Shown: one piece after another, positions 10,029 through 20,262 of the stretch
Layout of the letters: every line of letters starts with the position of its first letter
Numbering within the stretch: position 1 is the first letter of the stretch
Assembly: GCA_029264635.1 (NCBI GenBank)
Contig: JARIAA010000148.1
Location: forward strand, 1 to 36,712
DNA length: 36,712 nt
Reading direction: 5' to 3'
Origin: Psychrobacter sp.
GTDB taxonomy: Bacteria > Pseudomonadota > Gammaproteobacteria > Pseudomonadales > Moraxellaceae
Program-made: the position numbers and the translations under genes
The notes under the pieces: generated by a model
Database searches by the model: none
The model's input: the letters and a program-made list of their open reading frames with translations, nothing else
Told to the model about the DNA's origin: nothing

Positions 10029-11414
10029 TTAATTTTTATAGTGGTCACGTTTGATATTATCGTAATCACTACCCATCAAGCCATAGCTAAACACCTCAGA
10101 GAACTCACGTTCGCTCGCCTCATCGATATGACCATCAAACACATCTTTTGCACCTGCATCGGGATCATTATAGATGGCAACATCCATTTTATCTTCTGAT
10201 TTTGCGACAATGACGGTAACCGCTGCATCACCGCCGACGTTTACTGCGGTGCGTAACATATCAAGAATACGATCCACACCTAAAATAAGGCCGATACCCT
10301 CGATAGGTAAGCCCACTTGAGCAAAGACCATTGATAGCATTATCAGTCCAACACCGGGTACGCCTGCCGTGCCGATGGAGGCCAATACCGACATCAAAAT
10401 AACGGTTAGGTATTCAGCCACGCCCAAATCGATGCCGTAGACATTAGCGATAAAAATCGTCGCAGTACCTTGCATGATAGCCGTCCCATCCATATTGATG
10501 GTTGCGCCAAAAGGGACCGTGAACGAAGCAACTGAGTTGTTCATCCCCATACGCTTGGTGACCGTACGTAAGGTGATCGGAATGGTCGCATTCGAGCTTG
10601 AGGTACTAAACGCAAAGATTTGTACTTCGCGCATTTTTGCCAAAAATGTTTTAATCGATAAACCAGAGAACAGTTTGAGCACGATCATCATGGTAATAAA
10701 GAAGTGAAAAGCCAGCGAACCTACCAATACAGCAACATAACCAAGCAATGACCAAATCAGATCCAAACCCAGCTCTGCCATCGCTTTTGTTAAAAGGGCA
10801 AAGACACCATAAGGCGCAAGGTTCATAATGATAGTAACCATTTTTAAGATGACTTCATTGATAAGCTCTAAGCTTTGTACCAAGCCTTTAGCGGGCTTCC
10901 CAACCATCAAGATACTAACACCGATCAAGATAGCAAAGAAAATAATGGACAACATGTCGCCGTTCGCCATCGCACTGATGGGATTGGAGGGAATAATGTT
11001 AGAAAATACATCTAATAGAGGCGGCGCTGATTGCGCCTCAAAAGCAGCTTCGGTTTCGACATCCATCCCTTTACCGATACCAAATAAAACACCCAGCCCA
11101 ATAGCGGTTGCGATAGCAAGTGCCGTTGTCATCATATAGATAAGAAAAGTTCTTGTGCCAATACGGCCAAGTAAACGAATATCGCCTATGCCACAAACCC
11201 CGCAAATAAGAGAGATCAGCACTAGGGGTACGACCAGCATTTTAAGAGAGTTCACAAATAGCTTACCGATAATGGCAAAAAAACCATCGGTTACATAGGT
11301 ATTTATAAAGCTGCCTTCGCTATTTAATCCAGAGTAGTTTATGACTAAACCGAGTATGATACCAAGTACCATGGCGACGATAATCTTACCCGTCAGACCC
11401 ATATTTTTCCACAT
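10029..11414 (-). CDS. Dicarboxylate/amino acid:cation symporter (DAACS/SLC1 family)
   Basis: FAFSTSSSNATIPITLRTV, FTVPFGATINMDGTAIMQGTATIFIANVYG and GTAGVPGVGLIMLSMVF are family hallmarks. Confidence 0.92.
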   Translation of the reverse strand: MWKNMGLTGKIIVAMVLGIILGLVINYSGLNSEGSFINTYVTDGFFAIIGKLFVNSLKMLVVPLVLISLICGVCGIGDIRLLGRIGTRTFLIYMMTTALAIATAIGLGVLFGIGKGMDVETEAAFEAQSAPPLLDVFSNIIPSNPISAMANGDMLSIIFFAILIGVSILMVGKPAKGLVQSLELINEVILKMVTIIMNLAPYGVFALLTKAMAELGLDLIWSLLGYVAVLVGSLAFHFFITMMIVLKLFSGLSIKTFLAKMREVQIFAFSTSSSNATIPITLRTVTKRMGMNNSVASFTVPFGATINMDGTAIMQGTATIFIANVYGIDLGVAEYLTVILMSVLASIGTAGVPGVGLIMLSMVFAQVGLPIEGIGLILGVDRILDMLRTAVNVGGDAAVTVIVAKSEDKMDVAIYNDPDAGAKDVFDGHIDEASEREFSEVFSYGLMGSDYDNIKRDHYKN

Positions 11415-11666
11415 AACTTATATCCTTTATATACGTAACTCTGCATGGTTAGAGGGAAGATTCAATCAAAATGATAATGACTTGGCTCTCGTTATGAGGG
11501 TTGTTACGCTTATGAATTGCTGTTAATTGTCACATTTTCACATGGTCACATGGTCATGTAGGCGTGTATTTTGGCAGACAATATAAAAGAATTGTTAGGG
11601 ATACTGCAACATTTTTTTATTATTTAAAGCACATCTGCTCAATGAGATCAGTCTTTATAAAGACAT

Positions 11667-11709
11667 AAAAAAAGCCAGATTGTCATGATGAGACAATCTG
11701 GCTTTTTTT
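11667..11709. terminator. Rho-independent terminator downstream of fadE
   Basis: Perfect arms aaaaaaagccagattgtc / gacaatctggcttttttt with 7-nt loop. Confidence 0.88.
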
Positions 11710-11777
11710 AGAGTTAGCGGTTTATACACTGATTAATAATAAGCTATCACAGTTATGCAAGTATTTTGAGCATCCTG

Positions 11778-14654
11778 TTATGCTTTATCATATTCCTCCC
11801 GACGCAGTCCATCCTCCCATTTAGCGCCTTCTGTAGAGATGTTTTCTCCCTTTTTATGCTCTACAGGCTCTATAGGTTTGTCAGCGTTACTATGATTATA
11901 TCCCATGCGTTCGCTCAGCGTTGATTCTGCATCTCGGCTTCGACGATCAAGTGCCTCTACTTCAGGATTCGCGTCATCAAAGTCAGTTTGCGCATGCACC
12001 TCTTTAGCTGTGTTTTGCTCATCCACCATTTTTACATCACCATCAGACTCATAACCATGGTCTGGATTTTCATCACCAGTTGGTTCATTATGCTTATCTG
12101 CAGCGTTGTCAGTGGCTATGCCATTTTTTGCTTGAGCATCATTTTTTAGTTGTGCATAGTCGGTAAGCTGGTGCACCGCATTTTCTAAACTGTGCGGATT
12201 GAAACGCTCTTGTGCGTGTAATAAATGCTCATCGAACACGTCCGTAAGCAGTGAATCAAAGCGTAGGGCGTTGTATTTAATGAGCTGCTCAGCCTCAGCT
12301 TCAGTAATATCACCATTTTGACTGGCATATACCACATGATCTTCAAAGGTTAAGCCCTCAAAGCTATCACTATGCTCTGCTTTTTTGAACTTCTGCCATA
12401 AAGGTTCAACGTCAAGCAGCGTCTGATAGGCATGTTCCATACGTCCTGTAACATCGTCAGGATCCGTATTGTAATACACCATGGTTTTGAGATAATCACG
12501 AAATGGGTTGGCTTCATGATCATCCATGAAAATATCACCGAGTTTCGTCTTAAGCTCATCACTAGCTGGCGTAAAGATACGCCCACTAGGGAACGTCACA
12601 AAGCCGACAATATTAGCCGCTATTCGATTAGGGAAGTTCGCTAAGAAAGATACAAAAGCTTCTTGAATGGTGCACAGACTGTCTTGTAGAGCGACCTGTG
12701 CATGTAAGCGTTCTGCTTCTGACTTACTGCCATGCTCATAGAACTGCAAAATGGCAGTCGCAATAAATAAATGCCCGTGAATATCAGCCAAGCGTCCAGA
12801 GAGCATCTCTTTACGTTTCAAATCGCCAGCAAGTAGTCCCAATGCCATATCAGCGGTAAGCGCAAAGCTTGCGCTCAAACGGTTGATATGCTTGTAATAG
12901 GGGCGAGTGAAGCTATCAGCAAAGCTTGGTGCATGGCCACTACCGCCAACGTAACCTGCGACAAAAGCTTTAGCGCCGCGATTAAAGGTGTAGCCTAAAT
13001 GTTTGAAGAATAAATTATCGAACTGCTTAAGCGCCCCTTTCTTGTCCTCACTTTGCAACAGTTGTAATTCATCAAATAAATAAGGATGACAACGCATCGC
13101 GCCTTGACCAAAAATCATCAGTGAGCGCGTGAGAATATTTGCGCCCTCAACGGTGATAGAGACGGGAATCGCCTGATAAGGGGTTGCCAAAAAGTTGCGT
13201 GGACCCATCTGGATTGCGCGACCACCAACGACATCCATACCATCATTGACCACGCCGCGCATGGTTTCAGTCGCATAGTATTTTGCCATAGCAGTCATGA
13301 CCGACGGCGTGCCTCCCTGGTTTAGGCCGCACGTTACTAAATGACGAAACGCCTCCAACATATAAGTCTGACTTGCGATACGACTGGTCGCATCTTGTAC
13401 GCCCTCAAACTTGCCAACGGAGATTTTAAATTGTTCACGAACTTTTGCAAATGCGCTCACCGATAAATAGCTCATCTCACTGGCTGAGGTTGAAAGCGCC
13501 GGCAGTGAGATACCGCGTCCTACGCCAAGACACTCCATCAGCATCCGCCACCCGCGGCCCGCATTTTCGACACCGCCAATGATGTAATCTAGCGGAATGA
13601 AAACATCCGTGCCAACGACAGTGCCATTCATAAATGGTGAACCACTTGGATAATGACGCGGCCCAATGATAACCCCTTCATGATCGGCTGGGACTAATGC
13701 GCAAGTGATACCATAATCAGTCTTCTCAGGATCCCCTAGTAGGCCCTCTGGATCATGCATTTTAAAAGCCAGTCCTACGACCGTGGCAATAGGCGCAAGG
13801 GTGATCCAGCGTTTATAGAAATTCATAAGTAGACCGAGCGTATACTCGCCGTCATGAATACCATGACACACCACCCCTGTATCAGGGATAGCGCCTGCGT
13901 CAGAACCCGCTTCAGGACCTGTCAAACCAAAGCAGGGAATCTCAACACCTTTGGCAAGTCCTGGTAACCAGCGCTGCTTTTGCTCATCGGTACCGTAATG
14001 CATCAACAGCTCACCAGGACCGAGCGAGTTTGGTACCATGCAGCTGACGGCAGCGGTAGGTGAGCGCGAGGCAATCTTACTCATCACGCGGCTTTGAGCA
14101 TAAGAGGTGAATGCTAAACCGCCATATTCTTTAGGTATAATTAAACCTAAAAAACCATTATCTTTAATAAATTGCCAAGCCTCTGGAGATAAGTCTTTAT
14201 GGTCTTGGGTAATCTCCCACTCATCAAGCATCGAGCATAGCATCTCAACTTCATTATCAATGAAGCTTTGTTCGCGTTCAGACAGCTCAGGATAAGGATA
14301 GTTGGCAAAGGTATCCCAGTTTGGCGCGCCCATAAACAGCTCTTTTTCCCACCAGCTCGTACCAGCATCGAGCGCTTCACGCTCCGTATCACTCATACTT
14401 GGCATGGCACCGCCCAGTGCCTTGTACACAGGCTTGGTGATAAGTGCTTGGCGCATGGGTGCAATCAGGAGCACAAAGCATAACAGCGCTATCGGAATAC
14501 CTAAAATCAACGACCATGGACTAATAAAAGCAGTAACCAGCACTGTGATGATGGCAACGATACTACCAGTGACACGCGATAAGGACAGTAAAAATATGGC
14601 CAAGACGACGGCTAACTGAATAATTACTGCTAAGATAAATAAGCCAATCGCCAT
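11778..14654 (-). CDS. fadE: Acyl-CoA dehydrogenase, FadE type
   Basis: 958 aa with N-terminal TM segment; FGLTGPEAGSDAGAIPDTGVV, GRGISLPALS, VVGGRAIQMGPRNFLATPYQAIPVSITVEGANILTRSLMIFGQGAMRCHPY typical of FadE. Confidence 0.93.
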   Translation of the reverse strand: MAIGLFILAVIIQLAVVLAIFLLSLSRVTGSIVAIITVLVTAFISPWSLILGIPIALLCFVLLIAPMRQALITKPVYKALGGAMPSMSDTEREALDAGTSWWEKELFMGAPNWDTFANYPYPELSEREQSFIDNEVEMLCSMLDEWEITQDHKDLSPEAWQFIKDNGFLGLIIPKEYGGLAFTSYAQSRVMSKIASRSPTAAVSCMVPNSLGPGELLMHYGTDEQKQRWLPGLAKGVEIPCFGLTGPEAGSDAGAIPDTGVVCHGIHDGEYTLGLLMNFYKRWITLAPIATVVGLAFKMHDPEGLLGDPEKTDYGITCALVPADHEGVIIGPRHYPSGSPFMNGTVVGTDVFIPLDYIIGGVENAGRGWRMLMECLGVGRGISLPALSTSASEMSYLSVSAFAKVREQFKISVGKFEGVQDATSRIASQTYMLEAFRHLVTCGLNQGGTPSVMTAMAKYYATETMRGVVNDGMDVVGGRAIQMGPRNFLATPYQAIPVSITVEGANILTRSLMIFGQGAMRCHPYLFDELQLLQSEDKKGALKQFDNLFFKHLGYTFNRGAKAFVAGYVGGSGHAPSFADSFTRPYYKHINRLSASFALTADMALGLLAGDLKRKEMLSGRLADIHGHLFIATAILQFYEHGSKSEAERLHAQVALQDSLCTIQEAFVSFLANFPNRIAANIVGFVTFPSGRIFTPASDELKTKLGDIFMDDHEANPFRDYLKTMVYYNTDPDDVTGRMEHAYQTLLDVEPLWQKFKKAEHSDSFEGLTFEDHVVYASQNGDITEAEAEQLIKYNALRFDSLLTDVFDEHLLHAQERFNPHSLENAVHQLTDYAQLKNDAQAKNGIATDNAADKHNEPTGDENPDHGYESDGDVKMVDEQNTAKEVHAQTDFDDANPEVEALDRRSRDAESTLSERMGYNHSNADKPIEPVEHKKGENISTEGAKWEDGLRREEYDKA

Positions 14655-14923
14655 GACTGTCTCCTTGGCAAAACGTAAATGGGAAATGCGGAACTATAAG
14701 ACATTCAGATAATTCCAATAAAACTGACTATAAACCAATCATTTTAAGAGCGATTGTTGATATGACTTGTTTAAATATCAGTGAGTTACTATACAGATTA
14801 TAAAGACAAGGTTAATGAATAATATGAGATAGTTATGCCAAACTATCAATAGAGAAAATGCTACGCTATGTCAATATTCTGTATCAGCTTACCCAGTATA
14901 AGCCATGTAGAGAGCAGTATAAA

Positions 14924-15604
14924 CTAAAAAGGTAACAAGCCGTTTTCGGCATAGGACAATGTATTATTGCGCCCAACGATAATATGGTCAATAAAGGTAA
15001 TATCGAGTAGATCACAAGCTTTTTTGAGCTCATGGGTCAATAAGTTATCAGCTGTTGAAGGCTGAGCGTCAGTATGGGGATGGTTATGAGCGACGATGAG
15101 CTGGCTTGCAGCATGACTTAAAGCATGATGAAGGACGTGCTTGATACATACTGAACAAGATGAGATACCGCCAGTGAAGAGTATCTCAAAATTTAATAGA
15201 TTCAAGGCGTTATCCAAACAAAGAACAGCAAACACCTCACGATGCTCACCGCGTAATTGTGTACTGATATAATCTTTGACCACTTGTGAGCGTCCAAGCG
15301 CTTGGCCAGTTTTAAGCTGACTGTCTAGATAGCGCGTGCCCATCTCAAGCGAGGCCAATATCTGTGCATATTTGGCAGGGCCGATACCATGGCAGGCAAG
15401 CACCGTCTCTTGCGGCGCCGCTAACAGCTCTGCAAGACTACCGAACTGATCGATTAAATGACGAGCAAGCTCGATAGCTGACTGTGATTGAGTGCCCGTG
15501 CGCAAAAATATCGCTAATATCTCTGCATCAGTAAGATGCGCTGCGCCAAACTTTAACAGCTTTTCGCGTGGTCTGTCGTCCTCGTGCCAGTCTTTAATAG
15601 CCAC
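14924..15604 (-). CDS. radC: RadC family JAB/MPN-domain protein
   Basis: DRPREKLLKFGAAHLTDAEILAIFLRTGT; JAMM-like LIVAHNHPHTDAQPSTAD; divergent from coaBC, as is common. Confidence 0.93.
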   Translation of the reverse strand: MAIKDWHEDDRPREKLLKFGAAHLTDAEILAIFLRTGTQSQSAIELARHLIDQFGSLAELLAAPQETVLACHGIGPAKYAQILASLEMGTRYLDSQLKTGQALGRSQVVKDYISTQLRGEHREVFAVLCLDNALNLLNFEILFTGGISSCSVCIKHVLHHALSHAASQLIVAHNHPHTDAQPSTADNLLTHELKKACDLLDITFIDHIIVGRNNTLSYAENGLLPF

Positions 15605-15718
15605 TATCTTTCCTTACAATGGGTTAATGCGAGATAATTGACATAACGATGGAAAATTTTCCCTAATTTATCGCATAATTGTTACTATAAACGCAATTTT
15701 TATCTTTTAGCTGATGCC

Positions 15719-17119
15719 ATGCCTATGTCAAATGTTGTACTTGCTATCACAGGCGGTATTGCCGCTTATAAATCTGCCGTTTTTGCCCGTTTATTGATGA
15801 AGGCGGGGTTTGAGGTGCGCGTCATTATGACCACAGGCGCGCAAGCTTTTATTACGCCCTTGACTCTACAAGCATTGACTGGTAACGAGGTACATACCTC
15901 TTTACTAGACGAGCGTGCTGAGGCAGGAATGGGTCATATAGAGCTTGCTAAGTGGGCGGACTTAATCGTCATTGCCCCAGCTTCTGCCAATACGCTTGCA
16001 CGACTTGCCATGGGTATGGCAGACGACTTGCTAACGACAGTCTGTCTTGCAACTACTGCGCCAGTTATGATAGCGCCGGCGATGAACCAGCAAATGTGGG
16101 CGCATCCAGCGGTCAGTCTGAATATACAGACGTTAGCTGATATGAATTATCATATGATTAAACCTGCCAGTGGTGAGCAGGCATGCGGCGATGTAGGGGC
16201 AGGGCGCTTGCCTGAACCTGAACAGTTATTAGCAGAGGTGCGGTTGTTTAGTGCGCAGCAAACGATTCCGCAGCATCTACTGGGTAAAACGGTCGTCATT
16301 ACCGCAGGACCTACGGTCGAAGCGATCGATCCGGTGCGCTATTTATCCAATCATTCTTCAGGAAAAATGGGCTTTGCCTTGGCAAAGGCCTGCGCAGAGG
16401 CAGGAGCGAAGGTCACGCTCATCGCTGGCGGTAAGGTGGTACTACCAACGCCGCTTGGGGTCACTAGTATCGATGTATTGTCTGCCGCAGAGATGCTAAC
16501 GACTGCTCAGCAATGTGTGGCTGGTACGCACCCTGCTTTACTGGCTTTGGCTGAAAATGAACAAAATGATAGTCACGAACACTACCATACACATGAACAT
16601 GGAGAATGTGATTGCCATGAGCTTGACGATCAGGTAGAGCGGCAAAGTATGGCGTTGGGAAGTATAACGTTAAAAAGTGACTTAAATAACTTGCGCCATG
16701 CTGATATCTTTATTGCCACGGCTGCGGTCGCTGATTATCGTACAGAAGAAGCTGCCCCGCAAAAAATTAAAAAAACTCAAGATGCCATGGTGCTTAAACT
16801 GGTCAAAAATCCTGACATTTTAGCGAGTATCTCACATGACTATCCTGATATGTTTGTCGTCGGTTTTGCAGCAGAGACACAAGATGTAGAGCGCTATGCA
16901 CGTGGCAAGTTGGCTTCTAAAGATTTAGACTTGATAGCCTGTAATGACGTTTCGCGCGCAGACATTGGCTTTGCAAGCGATGACAATGCGATGCAAGTGT
17001 TTTTTTCAGAGCGCTATACCCATGATACGGTGACCTTAGAAAAAGCAAGCAAGGATAAGATTGCTGCACAGCTGACTACCATTATTGGGGAGACCTTGAT
17101 GCAGCGTATTAATGGCTAA
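15719..17119 (+). CDS. coaBC: Bifunctional phosphopantothenoylcysteine decarboxylase / phosphopantothenate-cysteine ligase CoaBC
   Basis: ITGGIAAYKSAVFARLL, GHIELAKWADLIVIAPASANTLARLAMGMADDLL, PAMNQQMW, VVITAGPTVEAIDPVRYLSNHSSGKMGFALA. Confidence 0.95.
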   Translation: MPMSNVVLAITGGIAAYKSAVFARLLMKAGFEVRVIMTTGAQAFITPLTLQALTGNEVHTSLLDERAEAGMGHIELAKWADLIVIAPASANTLARLAMGMADDLLTTVCLATTAPVMIAPAMNQQMWAHPAVSLNIQTLADMNYHMIKPASGEQACGDVGAGRLPEPEQLLAEVRLFSAQQTIPQHLLGKTVVITAGPTVEAIDPVRYLSNHSSGKMGFALAKACAEAGAKVTLIAGGKVVLPTPLGVTSIDVLSAAEMLTTAQQCVAGTHPALLALAENEQNDSHEHYHTHEHGECDCHELDDQVERQSMALGSITLKSDLNNLRHADIFIATAAVADYRTEEAAPQKIKKTQDAMVLKLVKNPDILASISHDYPDMFVVGFAAETQDVERYARGKLASKDLDLIACNDVSRADIGFASDDNAMQVFFSERYTHDTVTLEKASKDKIAAQLTTIIGETLMQRING

Positions 17120-17173
17120 TTATTTAGTTATGAGCAGTGAGCTGAAAATGTTAGGTTCGTTAAGGCTATCACT

Positions 17174-17956
17174 ATGATGGATATGGCTGATAGCGATAGC
17201 ACCCAGACGTTGTTGCTGATCGCAATTTTTGCGCTGGCATCATTGCTACATGGTATCAGCGGGCTGGGTGTCACGTTGGTGACGACGACCGCGCTTGCCA
17301 GTATGTATCCGCTGCCACATGCCATTGTCTTGGTGATATTCCCATCATTATTGCTCAATGCAATGACTTGGTTGGCTGGTGGCGAGCGCAGCATTTGGCA
17401 AAACTTTATCTATTATGGTAGACGCTATTGGCTGCTCGCGTTAACCAGTCTGCTCGGTAGTATCTTGGGCGCCAAGCTACTGCTATGGGTAGATAGCGCT
17501 TACATTTTATTAATATTAGCAACTGTCATTGGCTTTTATGTGCTAAGTGCCTTACTCGGTCAGCAGATACGTCTGCCTGATAGCAAGCCTGTGCTGATTG
17601 TCGTTGGCTTTAGTGCAGGCGTGATCGGCGGTGCAACCAACGCGATGTCAACCATCCTGATGATGTATTTATTATCGGCAAGCAATGATAAACATACCAT
17701 CGCTAAAGTCGGCAACATGTGCTATTTTTTGGGTAAAATTGCTCAAATCATCGTCTTACGTGAGCCTATCATGGCGCTGAGCAGTGGCGAGTGGCAGCTC
17801 ATTACTTTGCTTAGTGTCTTATCTATTGCTACGCTTTTAATCTGCATCCGTCTGCGGCGTTATTTACCGCAAGCACGCTTTCGTCAACTTATTTTATTGA
17901 TTCTCACCGTACTTGGTATACGTGTCGGGTGGCAAGGAATCACAGCATTTTTGTAG
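17174..17956 (+). CDS. TSUP (TauE/SafE) family permease, second paralogue
   Basis: LASLLHGISGLGVTLVTTTALASMYPLPHAIVLVIFPSLLLNAMTW and GFSAGVIGGATNAMSTILMMYLL. Confidence 0.82.
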   Translation: MMDMADSDSTQTLLLIAIFALASLLHGISGLGVTLVTTTALASMYPLPHAIVLVIFPSLLLNAMTWLAGGERSIWQNFIYYGRRYWLLALTSLLGSILGAKLLLWVDSAYILLILATVIGFYVLSALLGQQIRLPDSKPVLIVVGFSAGVIGGATNAMSTILMMYLLSASNDKHTIAKVGNMCYFLGKIAQIIVLREPIMALSSGEWQLITLLSVLSIATLLICIRLRRYLPQARFRQLILLILTVLGIRVGWQGITAFL

Positions 17957-18096
17957 TATCGTCAGTACCACATAGCATCGAACTACCAATCATTACGTGT
18001 TACTACTATAAATTTTCCTTGTATGCTGCTGATACAGAGGCTGCGCAAAATTCATCCCAGTAGCACTGACTCGGTTTTAAAGTAGGTTAACTATGG
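17957..18096. repeat. Near-palindromic intergenic element, copy C (about 140 bp)
   Basis: GTATGCTGCTGATACAGAGGCTGCGCAAAATTCATCCCAGTAGCACTGACTCGGTTTTAAAG...AACTATG; core shared with copies A and B, right end with D; begins right after the TAG stop at 17954-17956. Confidence 0.72.
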
Positions 18097-18111
18097 GGAG
18101 TGCTTTTCAGG

Positions 18112-18318
18112 TTAGCGATTAAATAAATTTAGCAAGATAGTAGCGATGACACTGATGACTATCATAGTAACCACTGGAAAATAAATCTGTGTATTACCTG
18201 ATGTGTGTTTGATATCACCTGGTAGATTACCCATCCACGAAAACGCGCTTGGCAATATCAGCCAGATAATTCCTATCACGATCAACACCGCGCCTATAAT
18301 AATCAATATCTTTGCCAT
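18112..18318 (-). CDS. Small membrane protein, DUF2905 family
   Basis: 68 aa, two TM segments, NLPGDIKHTSGNTQIYFPVVTMI. Confidence 0.85.
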   Translation of the reverse strand: MAKILIIIGAVLIVIGIIWLILPSAFSWMGNLPGDIKHTSGNTQIYFPVVTMIVISVIATILLNLFNR

Positions 18319-18367
18319 ATAACATCTCGCTCATCTTGTTGCGTTATTTCTTCTTATCTTTTATAAG

Positions 18368-19288
18368 CTATTCGCGCGTCATCTCACTAAAATACATCTG
18401 CTGAGCCACCCGAAAGGTATTACAGTGCGCTTCGACCACATCGTCAATATCTTCTGAATAACCACCGCCCATCACGATAGCGACTGGAATATTAGCCGCT
18501 TTTGCTTGCTGCAATACATACTCGTCACGTGCCTTACAACCCGCTTGCGTTAAGCCAAGTTTACCCAGTTTATCGGTCGCGAGCACATCGACAGCAGACT
18601 GATAAAAAATCATATCGGGTGCAACATCGCTAATTAAGCGCGGTAGCGTATTCATCAAAATCTGTAAATATTCTGCATCACCCGTATCGTTATCCAGCTC
18701 AATATCTAAGTCGGATCTCTCTTTACGAAACGGATAGTTTTTGGCGCCATGCATACTAAACACAAAAACGCGCGGTTCATCCGCCATAATGCTGGCGTTG
18801 CCATTGCCTTGATGGACATCCAAATCAACGATTAAAACCTTCTGCACCTGCCCACGATTTAATAGTAAGTTGCTCGCGATACAAACATCATTAAAGACGC
18901 AAAAGCCCTCGCCGTGATCGGCAAACGCATGATGCGTACCGCCCGCGACATTCATCGCTACACCATATTGCTGAGCATACAACGCACATTCATAAGTAGC
19001 ATGGGCGATATAGCGGCCACGATCTACCAACGCTTCAGTCATCTCAAAACCAATAGGGCGCGCTTCTTTACGCGGCAAGGTTTGGGTTTTGAGCTTATGC
19101 CAATAGTCCTCAGTATGGGTGGTTAATATCTCGTTTTCTGTTAATCGCTTCGGTGCAAAAAAATTGTCAGTCGTGATGGTCCCTTCGCTAAGCAAGCGCT
19201 CAGGAATCATCGTATATTTTTGCATGGGAAAACGATGTTTGTCGGGTACGGAATAACGAAAAACGTCAGAGTAAGCAATTTTTAGCAT
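18368..19288 (-). CDS. Histone deacetylase superfamily protein
   Basis: GGTHHAFADHGEGFCVFNDVCIASNLLL, VLIVDLDVHQGNGNASIMAD, GGGYSED motifs. Confidence 0.93.
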   Translation of the reverse strand: MLKIAYSDVFRYSVPDKHRFPMQKYTMIPERLLSEGTITTDNFFAPKRLTENEILTTHTEDYWHKLKTQTLPRKEARPIGFEMTEALVDRGRYIAHATYECALYAQQYGVAMNVAGGTHHAFADHGEGFCVFNDVCIASNLLLNRGQVQKVLIVDLDVHQGNGNASIMADEPRVFVFSMHGAKNYPFRKERSDLDIELDNDTGDAEYLQILMNTLPRLISDVAPDMIFYQSAVDVLATDKLGKLGLTQAGCKARDEYVLQQAKAANIPVAIVMGGGYSEDIDDVVEAHCNTFRVAQQMYFSEMTRE

Positions 19289-19367
19289 AATGTTTAATTG
19301 TGTCGGTATCTAAAAAGGTGATAAGGAGTTTGTGAAAGCATTTTTTATTATTCTTGATGAAGAGTAT

Positions 19368-20204
19368 TTACTGAACAAACTGAGTGGGAAGAAAAAAGGT
19401 TCTTGCATCGGCTTGCTGACGCAGCTCTAAAAGTAACGTTTGCATATCTTCAGCAGGATCTTGAGTGTTAATTAAATCATCAAATATCTCGTAAGCGACC
19501 GTCGTCATGGCAATCACGCTTTGTAGCAAGTGCTCGAGAATATGATCATCAATACCAACCGCCTCGATATCGATGGCGTTTTTGTAGCGTATCTCGCCAT
19601 CATTGACGTCCATCTCTAAATTACCGATGAGCATGTCGTAATTAATTTGGGTGATAAGTAGCATGGCGGCACTTTGATGACTCTCTGGTATTAAAAATGG
19701 CAAAATGCCATAGACCGCGAGTAGATTATTTTTCTCCTGCACGCGAAACAGATAGCCGCATTCAAGTTGTTTATTACGCATTCTTAAGGATAGATGGTGC
19801 GATTGCTGGCTATCACTGGCTCTTGGCTGATAATAAGTATAGTGCCATTGTCTATCATTAAAATACTGCTTAAGGTAATCGACGATAGGGATGTCATCGC
19901 TATTGCCTTGCTCTACCTCTTGGTTTAAAGCGTCAGTTGCTAAACGCTCGCTATTATTTGTATTGTCATTGAAGTCGCCAGCTATGTCTTTAGAGCTTAT
20001 GTTCGTAGCACCTACGTTCTTAACGTCTTTATTAGCAGTCTTTTTGCTATCAGCTCTATTTTGATTATGATCGTTATCAGCTTTATTTTCAGCTGATAAT
20101 ACATGCTGCGGCATTTTTGCAGCATCGATAATAGACTGCGGTGCTGAGGCAGTCAGTAACCGTTTGAGCTTTTGCCATAAGTTGAGTTTATTACGTTGAC
20201 TCAT
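19368..20204 (-). CDS. YbjN-domain-like protein
   Basis: C-terminal half (VYGILPFLIPESHQSAAMLLITQINYDMLIGNLEMDVNDGEIRYKNAIDIEA) resembles YbjN domains; N-terminal half low complexity. Confidence 0.6.
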   Translation of the reverse strand: MSQRNKLNLWQKLKRLLTASAPQSIIDAAKMPQHVLSAENKADNDHNQNRADSKKTANKDVKNVGATNISSKDIAGDFNDNTNNSERLATDALNQEVEQGNSDDIPIVDYLKQYFNDRQWHYTYYQPRASDSQQSHHLSLRMRNKQLECGYLFRVQEKNNLLAVYGILPFLIPESHQSAAMLLITQINYDMLIGNLEMDVNDGEIRYKNAIDIEAVGIDDHILEHLLQSVIAMTTVAYEIFDDLINTQDPAEDMQTLLLELRQQADARTFFLPTQFVQ

Positions 20205-20262
20205 AGATGTTGTATTAATTATTAAATAGTATTAAAACGGATAAATAAACCAAAACCACAAG

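Noticed and set aside
10474-11139. ORFs 10474-10707 and 10828-11139 on the plus strand
   Set aside because: Antisense shadows of the DAACS symporter.
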